Shown piece after piece: positions 56,123 to 64,000 of a stretch of DNA of 64,000 nucleotides. Under the pieces are notes generated by a model, which did no database searches, was not told the origin of the DNA, and worked only from the letters and a program-made list of their open reading frames with translations. Source of the stretch: Phanerochaete sordida (lineage: Eukaryota; Basidiomycota; Agaricomycetes; Polyporales; Phanerochaetaceae); NCBI GenBank assembly GCA_019973155.2, contig BPQB01000021.1:248001-312000 (forward strand), written 5' to 3'. The position numbers were made by a program, and so were the translations under genes. How positions within the stretch are numbered: the stretch's first letter is position 1; every line of letters starts with the position of its first letter.

Positions 56123-56215
56123 GGCGAGATGGCCGAGTGGTCTAAGGCGCTAGTTTCAGGTTCAATTCGAACTTACTAGTCAGAAATGGCGTGGGTTCGA
56201 ATCCCACTCTCGTCA
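56123..56215 (+). tRNA. tRNA-Leu, anticodon CAG, with 13-base intron
   Basis: Acceptor stem GGCGAGA/TCTCGTC closes fully (one G-T pair), discriminator A at 56,215. D arm GCC...GGC; anticodon stem CTAGT/ACTAG with loop TT-CAG-G-(intron TTCAATTCGAACT)-T; T arm GTGGG-TTCGAAT-CCCAC. A long variable arm marks a type II (Leu/Ser) tRNA, and CAG reads CUG as leucine. The intron lies one base 3' of the anticodon, the normal eukaryotic site, and would be removed by the tRNA splicing endonuclease. Confidence 0.95.
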
Positions 56216-56220
56216 GAGAT

Positions 56221-56247
56221 GCTGGTTCAATTCCAGTTCCCGCCACC
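56221..56247 (+). other. tRNA 3'-end-like remnant
   Basis: A second T-arm-like hairpin (CTGG-TTCAATT-CCAG) is followed by TTCCCGCCACC. TCCCGCC could pair with 6 of 7 bases of the upstream tRNA-Leu 5' acceptor strand (GGCGAGA). No D or anticodon arm accompanies it, so it looks like a partial duplicate of a tRNA 3' end. Confidence 0.4.
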
Positions 56248-56252
56248 TTTTT
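56248..56252 (+). terminator. RNA polymerase III terminator of tRNA-Leu
   Basis: TTTTT run 33 bases past the tRNA 3' end, the first run of four or more T downstream, so the primary transcript would include the tRNA 3'-end-like remnant. Confidence 0.7.
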
Positions 56253-56290
56253 GCATTAATCTTGTTGGTTCAAGCCAACTGACCCTCAAA

Positions 56291-56307
56291 TAAGGCTCCA
56301 ACCGTTT
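56291..56307 (+). repeat. Left terminal inverted repeat of the hAT-like element
   Basis: TAAGGCTCCAACCGTTT; a perfect match to the complement of the right end, followed by weaker similarity rich in GTTTA motifs. Confidence 0.85.
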
Positions 56308-57932
56308 TGTTTATTTACTGTGTATAAACGTTTATTCCCGTTTACGTTTACGTGTGTTTATTCTAAGCCCTGTAAACAGCCCGTAAACGTTTATACACGG
56401 TAAACAAACGGTTTCGTGCGTGGAGGTTCACAACGTACTTCACATGGAGAGTCAGCCTTTTCAATCATCAAACCCAGTGAAAACATGCGCTGCTCGTAGC
56501 CGCCCCGCGCTGCTTTGCGCTGCATCCTTATTGGACGGCAGCCTCAAGCAGTCTGAGGTCGCTCAGGGTGGTCGCATGACAGCCTATCCCGGTGAGAAAC
56601 CGCTCCCAGCTGCACGCAGCGTTCCACCTCGGCTTGTAGCTTATAAATAAATCAATGGCAGTTCAGAGCGGTATATAGCAGCACTAGGCAGCCCACAGAG
56701 CCAGCATTTTAGATCGAAAGCGTGATATATTGATGACCGTAATATACAGGCTGCATATATGCTACGAGATGCTCGTATCCGCTGCAAGCCGTCCTCGCGA
56801 CTGCAGGCGGAATACCCTCCCAGATCCGTTCGGCTGCCGCGGCGCCGGATGGACTTGCGCAGACGTCGATGACGACGTTTCGCCGGTGCTAAGGACGGCG
56901 AGTACCTAGGAAAACACGCTCTCAGTGTTGTGTGCAGAAACGATACGCATATACGCACACTCCGTAACCACTGGCAGTGTCTTGTTGCAGCTTATGACCT
57001 CGTCCGTTCTGCGGGGTGCCACCTGCGAGAGCGTTGGTAAACATTCTCTCGGGGCGTTCAGATAAAGACTACGCACATGTACAGCATTGTCGCTTCCGCG
57101 CTCCAGGCTACTCTGCGCACTGCCTCGTCAAGGCACGATGTATGCACAGGATGAGCACGCAGAGATGCATGAGGGATGCGCATATACTCGCCTCAGCGCA
57201 GGTCGAAGCCGGGGCGAAGGGCGTGGAGGGAGGGAGAGGCTCGAGGCGGTGACATGGTGGGAAGAGAAAGAGATGGGCGAGGCACTTGTGAGGCTGTGTC
57301 CTATATATATGAGCGACGTCGGCTTGGCCCGGGCGTCGTGGAGTTCTATTTTGATGCGGCGGCGCGATACAAAGCGACGTTAGCCAGAAGAGTTGGGCAA
57401 AGACATTGAGTCAATGGTACGGGTATGGCGCGGGAGCGGACTCAAAATACTCATACATACGCGAAGTCCCGACGCGACGCGACGCGTCGCCGACATCAGT
57501 TAGTGGCGTCGGTACTAGACCCACACTAGACCGGAGGCTGCGGGCGGTTTGGAGCAGCTCGGGATACCTCACGCAGATACGGACGGCGCTCGACCGCTCC
57601 GAACAGCGCATGTTTTCACTGGGCATCAAAGGTGCACAAAAATCATTGAGAAAGCGAGCCGCATCGTCTGCAAGTCGTTCCCTGCCGCCTCAATCCGACC
57701 TCGCGTGTAAGCGCTTAAGCCGGCTTCGTGGGCGCGACGCGTAAAGTGTGCTTTGACAAGCCCCGCCATGAGTGAGTGCGAGGCCCTCCGCATCTCTGTT
57801 GAAACCAGCAATTTTAGAGTTCAATATACCTGCAAAGTATCGACATTAGCGGAACAAGCGTCCCAACAGGTGGTCAAGCCCTCGCTTCGGATACATCTTC
57901 CAGCCCTCTCTGCGCGTGCGGTGTTCGGAGCG

Positions 57933-58349
57933 TCACACACGCTCTCGCCTCCCTGCGCATGCAGCGCCACCAGAATATGCCGAACCCTTGCCCAATGGTG
58001 TCGTCCAGGATCTGGCGCGTGTAGACGAAGCGCGTGCCATCTGCGACGCCTCGCAGGGGCAGAGTGGCGCGAGTAGACGCAGGAGCGCGACGAACGAGTT
58101 CGCGACTTGCAGTGCAATCAAGCTGACAGTGATGCAAGTCACGCCCCGCTGTTCGATGTTCGCAACGTCCATCGCACGCTGACAGTCGGCTAAATCCTGC
58201 ATGGTTAGTCCTCTATGCTGTGGTGGTCCTGCGTCATTCATAGAGAAGTGCAGGAGGCACAGATTATCATCTTGCTGGCTCTGAGCAATCACGAGCACGG
58301 ACAACCCAATGAGCGCGACACTAGCACCAATGTGGAGTTGCACGACCAC
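57933..58349 (-). CDS. Possible small membrane protein inside the transposon
   Basis: A minus-strand frame with two hydrophobic helices (LHIGASVALIGLSVLVIAQ and CITVSLIALQVANSFVALL) separated by LADCQRAMDVANIEQRG. The frame given starts at a GTG, so a spliced upstream exon would be needed (an acceptor TTGTAG lies near 58,375). An adjoining frame continues TLPLRGVADGTRFVYTRQIL and DDTIGQGFGIFWWRC down to about 57,874, suggesting one more intron. No transposase similarity. It may be captured host sequence or a degraded gene; coordinates are approximate. Confidence 0.3.
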   Translation of the reverse strand: MVVQLHIGASVALIGLSVLVIAQSQQDDNLCLLHFSMNDAGPPQHRGLTMQDLADCQRAMDVANIEQRGVTCITVSLIALQVANSFVALLRLLAPLCPCEASQMARASSTRARSWTTPLGKGSAYSGGAACAGRRERV

Positions 58350-58910
58350 CGCGTCAGCAACCGAAGCTTTCAGCGCTACAAGTCAGAGACACGAGACACT
58401 TTACATGTGCGAAGCCAAGGGTCTGCGCGCTGCAGCACAAAACGGTCCGGTATATAGGACGACTCGGATGCATTGGCGGCGGGGCGCAGGTCCGCGGAAC
58501 TCACTGGCGCTCGACGTTCGCGACCACGCGCTCCCCTATAATCGAAGGCATAAGACTCCGCTTTGACTACGTTGCGAGAGCTCAGGCCTTAGGCGCAGCC
58601 AGGCCGCCGGCTTAGGGCGCTGCGCAGTGTGGCACGCTGCTGCCTGCCGTCGCGCCGCGCGCAAGCGAAGTCCTGGCGCGTCAGCTAGTCATGTCTCATA
58701 CAACATTTACTTACGCGACCGTCAGGCCCGCGGGTGGCTAGCCTGCCTGCCGATCTGGCATCCGCAGAAGCCTTGCCGGGCAATTGCATGGCTCTATTGA
58801 GAGTTTGCAGGAGAATATGGCAAAAAACTGTATGTTTACTGTGTATAAACTGTTTATACACGTTTACAACCGTTTCTGTGTGTTTATTGAGGAAGGTGTA
58901 CACGTAAACT

Positions 58911-58927
58911 AAACGGTTGGAGCCTTA
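58911..58927 (-). repeat. Right terminal inverted repeat of the hAT-like element
   Basis: Reads TAAGGCTCCAACCGTTT on the minus strand from 58,927, followed outside by the 8-bp target duplication. Confidence 0.85.
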
Positions 58928-58935
58928 CCCTCAAA

Positions 58936-59664
58936 CTTACAGTCGAAAATCTGTTCCGCTCGCCTTCATCTGAAATTCCAGCATCGCTGCCTCTTGATGT
59001 AGTCGAGTTGCATGCGAAGTGTACACGCTTTCCTCAGCAAGCGGACTCATTTACGCACTGCTTTCAAGTCCCTTGCAATGAACACTGCAACTTGTGCAGA
59101 CGCCTATTGGCCTTGCACTGTTAGCATTTCCTCCTAGTGAGCGGCTGTGCTCCACACGGGACTTCATGCTCAAGGGTTTGTAGACGCGCAGATCCTAGCT
59201 ACGGCGCAGTCATACGGCGCACCGCCCGCGAAGACACTACGCGCGTCTCGTATTTCGCAGCTGAAGTGGCGCGTGGGCTGTGCATACCGAGTGAACTGGG
59301 CCTCGGCGAGAAGCCGCGGACAACACAGGCGACAGAGTGCAAGATGTCTTGGTGGTATTGGCACATTATAGACGACAGCGCGGTGGAACATGGAATGGTG
59401 GCAAAGGCATACATAAGATGCAGCATGAATGCTAGAACAGAGGACGCTCGTATGCGGAGGAAACGGGTCATAAGACGACAGCAAATACAATAGCACAGAG
59501 ACGAGGCAGCACACGAGTCCGCATAGAAAGACAACAGAAATACACACATATTTGGGTCACGCGCCGCGCCTACCGCGGCCGCAACGGGCTGTTGGCGATG
59601 AAGCCTTTCGCGCGCGTCGGCGTGCCCGCGGTAGGCACGACGCGGAAGGTGACCTAGAGCGGTA
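58936..59664. other. Intergenic region
   Basis: About 0.7 kb from the transposon to the coiled-coil gene. Overlapping Cys-rich minus-strand frames (59,170-59,549) have no support. Nothing recognised. Confidence 0.4.
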
Positions 59665-61283
59665 TCAGTCCTCGGGTCGCGCGGACCGTACGGACACGTT
59701 GCTACCCACCCCGATGAACTGGAGGAACCTGTTCAGGGTTTCCTCGCGCGCCTCGTCCTCCTCGACGAGCTCGACGACGCCCTCCTCCGCGAGCGGCTCC
59801 TGGGGCGACGGCGGCGCGTAGTCGAGGAAGGGGTCGTCGGGCACGCGCCGCCGGAGCACCTGCCGCGGCACGCGCCGCGTCTTCACGAGGCCGTAGTCGC
59901 GCATGAGCTCGCGCGTCGTGCTGCCGTCGAGGCGCGCGAGCGCGGCGAGATCGCGCGGGAACAGCGGCGACGCCGTCGGCGTGTCGAGGTCGAGCACGGA
60001 GAGCCGCGCCCGCCGGCCTTGTACATTGCCCAAGCTTTTTCTGCGCCGCGCGCCCGGCGACACTGGGAGCGCCGACGCTGGATCCGGGCTTCCGACAGCC
60101 TGCGGGGTGGGACGTCCGTCGGACGAGCTGGCGTCGCGCGGAAAAATGTCGTCGAGCGAGGGCGGTGGTCGGAGGAGCGGCCGGAGCGGCTCGTCGAGCG
60201 AGTTGGACCGGATCAGCGCGTTGTGGCGGCGGGCCTCCCTAGGTTCCGATGAGCATGCTCCGGGCGAATGGAAAATGTCTGGGGGTGCTCACGAGTTGTG
60301 CAGGCTGACCTGCACTTCCATGATCTGGTGCTTGTAGCGCAGCACCTCGTCGCGCATCGATTGCGGAATCTGCTCCCGGAGCTATCGCACGGATGAGTCG
60401 CGTGGACGCTATCTCCCAATGCAGCAAGAGCTTGCCTGCTTGCGGACCCGTTCTGCGATCTCTTTTTGGATGACCTCCTTGACGATCGCGCTGGCGGTGT
60501 CCTTGAGGCGTGCGTACAGCCGCGATCTGACCTCGTCCAGCAATAGCTGCTTGAATGCCAGCATGTTTTCCTCCTGCTGTCTCTGGTGAAGATCGAGCTC
60601 TTCCTTTGCGGACGCGATCTGCGGTACGACGACGTGAACACGTTTCAGCCAGAAGTTGCGAAAGATGTACGCACCTGCTGTACAGCAGCCATAGCAGCCG
60701 GGAGTGTAGCCACCTTGATCGTCTGTTCCCCAAGCGTGTCGGCGGTGGCACCGAGTGTCTCCAGCATCTGCCGCATTGTCCCAAGCAGTTCATCAACGAC
60801 GCCGAGATCCTTGCTGACAACTGCATCCGTAGCAGGCGGATCGTGCTCAAACTCGGTGTCCAAAGGCGCGACGTTGGTGGCGGGGCTCCTGGCATCTGGC
60901 GACTTTGGCGTCATCGGGAGCACAGGCTCCGTGGCATCCTCGGTACCGCCGCCAACAGCTGCTGGCGTTTCCGGTGTCTCATGCTGCGCTGTATTCCGGG
61001 GAGTTGTGGGGGAAGACACCGGTCCTATGAGGGCGAGGGCGCTGCTAGCGGTGCTGTCCTTGGCAGCCGCGGGTGTTCGAGTGGTTGGCGTCAACCCGCG
61101 TTCCGATAAGATTGGGGATGCCTCTGCAGACTTGAAGCTGTCCACAGACATCGGCGACATCGGTGGATTCGAGGCGCGGCGCGAGCCCGCCCGCTCCGGC
61201 GTCGACGAGAGCGGTCGCGGCGTGAGCGACGGCGGCGCAGGCCAGGACGGTGGGGGCTTCGACTGGGTCGCTTTCCGAGACAT
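59665..61283 (-). CDS. Coiled-coil protein with a GC-AG intron
   Basis: A 484-residue protein: exons 60675-61283, 60436-60618, 60293-60381 and 59665-60238, in frame. The start is MSRKATQSKPPPSWPAPPSL; the first 150 residues are Pro/Ser/Thr-rich and disordered. A helical/coiled-coil centre follows: LGVVDELLGTMRQMLETLGA, EELDLHQRQQEENMLAFKQL and LLDEVRSRLYARLKDTASAI, then VIQKEIAERVRKQ and LREQIPQSMRDEVLRYKHQI. The C-terminal part has conserved-looking LDDIFPRDASSS, SPLFPRDLAALARLDG and ETLNRFLQFIGVG. The intron 60,382-60,435 uses donor CAG/GCAAGC, the standard GC-AG consensus; no GT donor restores the frame. Possibly a structural or organelle-associated coiled-coil; family not recognised. Confidence 0.68.
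60382..60435 (-). other. GC-AG intron
   Basis: 54 bases, donor CAG/GCAAGC, acceptor GATAG; joins RVRKQ to LREQIPQ in frame. Confidence 0.75.
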
Positions 61284-62515
61284 GATCTGGAGCGAGCAGC
61301 CGAGCGAAAGACCAACGAAGATTACGGGGTACAACACTGTGAGAAACTGAGATGTTCAGGCGTTGGACGGCCAACACTCTGAGGGCGCAGCGCGGGTGGT
61401 TTGAGGCCGTGGCGAGTGGTCGTACGAGGAAGAGACAGAGTCGGGCTCAGCGTACCGGATTTCAACCAGTTTGGCAGATCTCTGGCGCATGTTGAATGGC
61501 GATAGCGAAAGCTGGCTGCAAAGCATGCATCGATGCCGTCCGTCATCTGCAACGTGTTGGCGTCGTGGTCGTGCGCGGCAAGCGCGACTCCTTCCAAATT
61601 CGGTCACGCGTGCTCCTTCGAACCGACGACCACCACGCTCGACTCCCTGTCTGGCTCACCGTCATTCCCGGTCATCTCAAAGACAGACGGTTGCTGCCAT
61701 GAGGGCATAGCATGTGCCTGATACAGTTACACAACCGTTCTCAGGTTGGGTTCAATGGCATACCACATCACAAATAGCTGGAACAATGGTAGTTGCTATA
61801 CCGTCCTGCTATACGTAAGACCCTGCCTCGATTCTGGAATCCGTGATTGTAGGACTAAAGAATCTCGTCAGCCTATGGCTCTACCACATCCTCGCGACGA
61901 GCTGTACCTTCTTGCTAGAACTCACGTGGGTGCTGTGCTGCCCTGTGGACCAACGTCAAAAACCCATATGCCGCACCTCAATGTTCAGCACCATTTGACT
62001 TCCCCATTTCCATGTTGAATTTGACTGCGGCTGTCCGTTGACGGTTAAAGTACTTGCGCTGAATGGGATTTAGGCTGTCCATAGCGCCGCCCGAGACCAC
62101 GCCGACGTTCATTCGTTATACGACGGCTTACGGTTATACAATAAGACATTCACAGCCAGCTGTGCTCGCCTTTGTGTTGTTTCAGCAATGGCTCACCGCC
62201 ACGTGTTCCGTAGATCTGTCGGGCCGCGTCGACAAAGGCGTCCTGTCGGGACTGGCAAAGTTGCCTCGCGATCGGTGCGTTCCATGGTACCACAGACTTC
62301 GGACAGCATGTTGACTTTCCACCGAGCCAGGGATCGCCTTACGGAAACGAAGCTTAGGCCGCGCGGCTGTGCCTTTGCACGGAGAAGAATCCCAACCGTA
62401 CGGGCGTCTCTGGGGCTGTGACCTTCAGCGGTGCAGCAACTATAAAGTTATCCGGTTTTCTGGCTGCCACCCTCACCGCACCCTCCGCCCCATCCGCAAA
62501 TCCTTCACTCTCAGC
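61284..62515. other. Divergent intergenic region
   Basis: About 1.2 kb between divergently transcribed genes, holding both promoters. A TATA element (TATAAAGT) at 62,441-62,448 sits 75 bases before the plus-strand start. No gene recognised. Confidence 0.45.
62441..62448 (+). promoter_or_regulatory. TATA box of the duplicated-domain gene
   Basis: TATAAAGT on the plus strand 75 bases upstream of the ATG at 62,516. Confidence 0.45.
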
Positions 62516-63442
62516 ATGCCTAGCTCAGAAACGCACTCTACCGCCTCGAGCAGCGGCGAGAAGGTGTTCGCGTACGAATACGGAAATGAGACGCTGGTTT
62601 TCGTGCAGGCAGCCGATACATTTGAGGTCAGTCGAACCACAGCATGTCCGGAGCATATAATGACACCAAATTGCAGCGCGCAGCTGATCTTGCACGAAAG
62701 TCTTTCTGTGCTCTAGAGGAGGAGAAGCTGCAGCGCATACAGTTCACCGTAGAAGCGAAATTCAAGCAAGAGACACTCACTCGCATCCGCGTATCTCCTT
62801 CTGCGTGGCCACTGGTCTCTCGCGAGCTTCCGAAATACGAGGTCCTCCGTATTGAGCTGCCAGAACCGCATCCAGCGATCGCACACGACGCGCCACCACA
62901 GTACAACACCTCAGAGAGCCAAGCTTGGGAGGACCAGTATGTCACCTACCGCTACAACGACGAACTTGTCTACGTACGGCTAGCATCCAACGCAGAGGCA
63001 AGTCCCTCACATGCACCGCGCCACCCAGCGAAACTGACCGCAACCACAGGACGCCGTCGCGCTCGCCCAGGAAACCTTCCCCGCGCTCGCGCACCTCCCA
63101 GCAAACTGCATCCGCTTCTGCGTGAGCGTGAAGGTGCGCGGCGCGCCGGGGCGCTGCGCGGTGGGCCCGTCCGCGTGGGGCACCGTCGCGCGCGGGCTCT
63201 CGCGCGGCGAGCTCATGGACATCGAGCTCGAGCTCCCGCGCTCGCGCGAGCCGTCGCCCGCGCTCGACAGCAAGCCCGCGCTCTTCCTCGACGCGGACCT
63301 CCCGCCGCAGTACGACGCGGGCGGCAGCGGCGGGCACCTCGACGCGAAGCCGCGCGCGCGCGCGGACGGCTCGCCCGAACGCCCTCGCTCGCCGGGCGTC
63401 ATGCAGAAGGCGCGCATCCTGTTTGGTGGCAAGAAGCCGTGA
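62516..63442 (+). CDS. Protein with two tandem copies of an unnamed ~90-residue domain
   Basis: A 274-residue protein: exons 62516-62626, 62677-62997 and 63050-63442, in frame. Domain 1 reads EYGNETLVFVQAADTFE, then RAADLARKSFCALEEEKLQR, RIRVSPSAWPLVSRELPKYE and VLRIELPEP. Domain 2 reads RYNDELVYVRLASNAE, then DAVALAQETFPALAHLP, RCAVGPSAWGTVARGLSRGE and LMDIELELP. The two halves align along their whole length and each is cut by an intron at the same place (after ADTFE and after SNAE). The first intron is GT-AG; the second, 62,998-63,049, is GC-AG with the perfect donor GAG/GCAAGT. The tail is Arg/Pro/Ser-rich and ends FGGKKP. The beta/alpha/beta pattern suggests a compact regulatory fold; no family is recognised. 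Confidence 0.72.
62998..63049 (+). other. GC-AG intron
   Basis: 52 bases, donor GAG/GCAAGT, acceptor CCACAG; splicing restores the second domain, while reading through gives an Arg-rich frame with no similarity to domain 1. Confidence 0.8.
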
Positions 63443-64000
63443 ACTGGCGGGCGGTGGCCTCAACGCCTGCGTGCTCGATCGCCAGCGCGGCATTCATCTG
63501 CCCGGCCCCTCTGCTACATTGCGCTTCCATCTATACCTCGTCGCACACGCCAGTATACCCCCCACTGCACCATACCCTGCCGTCCCATACTGTGCGGCTT
63601 AATAGACGGCGCTCCCGGGACTCTGCACTTCCACCTTAGACATTGGCTCTCGAGAAGCTTGGCTAGGGGACTCCCTGCAGACATTCATAGAGGTCCCCCT
63701 CTGTATTACTACGTATTTCCTAGTGCATGTAGCATACAATCACATCTTGTTTCCACCACTACCCACGCATAGTGCACGTTCGTCGCGCAGTGCATTGTCG
63801 TATATTGCTCCTCAGGCTCCCCACGCAACCTGGCGCGATCTGCCAAGGAGCACAGGCTCACTCCGCCCGCAGCACAAGTGCTACACACGCCTGCGCATAT
63901 ACGCTCCCGCGCCCCGGCGGGCGCCCCGCAGGCAGTGCACATCGACTCACACTTCCCTCGCCGCGCAGCGAGCGCGCGACGCATTGCCCGCGCTGGCCCG
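63443..64000. other. 3' flank to the window edge
   Basis: No coding gene, RNA or repeat recognised in the last 560 bases. Confidence 0.45.

Larger units (their letters stand above)
56283..58935. mobile_element. hAT-like DNA transposon, apparently non-autonomous
   Basis: The element spans 56,291-58,927 (2,637 bp). It begins TAAGGCTCCAACCGTTT and ends with the exact 17-base inverted complement. Immediately outside, CCCTCAAA occurs at both 56,283-56,290 and 58,928-58,935, an 8-bp target-site duplication, as made by hAT-superfamily transposases. Both ends carry dense subterminal GTTTA/TAAAC motifs over about 120 bases, typical of hAT transposase binding regions. The interior shows no hAT transposase motif or long frame, so mobilisation would need a transposase from elsewhere. 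It contains GC-rich, host-like sequence and a short membrane-protein-like frame. The identical duplication shows that the insertion is young or well preserved. It lies 68 bases past the tRNA 3' end. Confidence 0.85.

Noticed and set aside
59170..59549. Cys-rich minus-strand frames as a small secreted protein
   Set aside because: Two overlapping frames compete, one starting at GTG; the hydrophobic start is not followed by a plausible secreted domain and no splice support is seen.
62644..63639. Continuous 331-codon frame as the real product of the last gene
   Set aside because: After 62,997 it becomes Arg/Ala-rich noise; splicing at the GC-AG intron instead restores a domain homologous to the first half.
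1..64000. CRISPR arrays, bacterial operons or riboswitches
   Set aside because: Gene structure is eukaryotic throughout; no regularly spaced short repeats outside coding sequence were seen.

Overview
This window looks like a 64-kb piece of a basidiomycete nuclear chromosome, most likely an agaricomycete; a polypore-like wood-decay fungus is my guess. Genes on both strands carry many introns of about 45-70 bases with GTGCGT/GTGAGT-type donors and CTGAC-like branch points. The sequence is GC-rich, and several families are typical of agaricomycetes: HSPA12-like HSP70s, omega-like GSTs, 4CL-like acyl-CoA synthetases, and C2/helical proteins related to NLR N-termini. I see no bacterial operon features. 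The order assignment is inference; no marker gene in the window fixes it.

Layout. 0.3-6.1 kb: a TRAPPC11-type trafficking subunit (+) convergent with an omega-like GST (-). 7.7-11.2 kb: a MYND-finger protein (-), the ubiquitin-like splicing modifier HUB1 (-), and an orphan GST-like domain resembling the N-terminus of glutamyl-tRNA synthetase (+). 11.8-13.3 kb: a SAP-domain protein (-). 14.1-22 kb: three divergent members of an unnamed multi-span membrane family (-, -, +) with an intronless macrodomain-type PARG between the second and third. 22.5-31.2 kb: three tandem MFS anion:cation symporters (-); the middle one is a visible unequal-crossover chimera. 32.5-35.3 kb: an 881-residue membrane-anchored protein with a perfect-period 19-residue repeat (+). 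36.9-42.9 kb: an RRM/RGG protein and two tandem 4CL-like acyl-CoA ligases ending in a peroxisomal AKL tripeptide (-). 44-48.3 kb: two diverged paralogues made of a C2 domain plus a helical domain, with no NACHT ATPase (+). 48.7-55.7 kb: a twin-CX3C protein (+), a coiled-coil protein (-) and an HSP70-like ATPase (+). 56.1-58.9 kb: tRNA-Leu(CAG) with an intron, immediately followed by a complete 2,637-bp hAT-like DNA transposon bounded by an 8-bp target duplication. 59.7-63.4 kb: a coiled-coil protein (-) and a protein built from an internal domain duplication (+), each with a GC-AG intron.

How the genes work together. There is no single pathway cluster. Housekeeping genes (TRAPPC11, HUB1, tRNA-Leu) are interspersed with expanding or tandemly duplicated accessory families: membrane proteins, MFS transporters, acyl-CoA ligases and C2 proteins. 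The GST, the MFS transporters and the peroxisomal acyl-CoA ligases could all serve uptake and degradation of aromatic or fatty compounds, but the sequence does not link them directly. The least explained items are the 19-residue repeat protein, the membrane family around the PARG, the chimeric MFS gene, the C2/helical pair and the transposon beside the tRNA.
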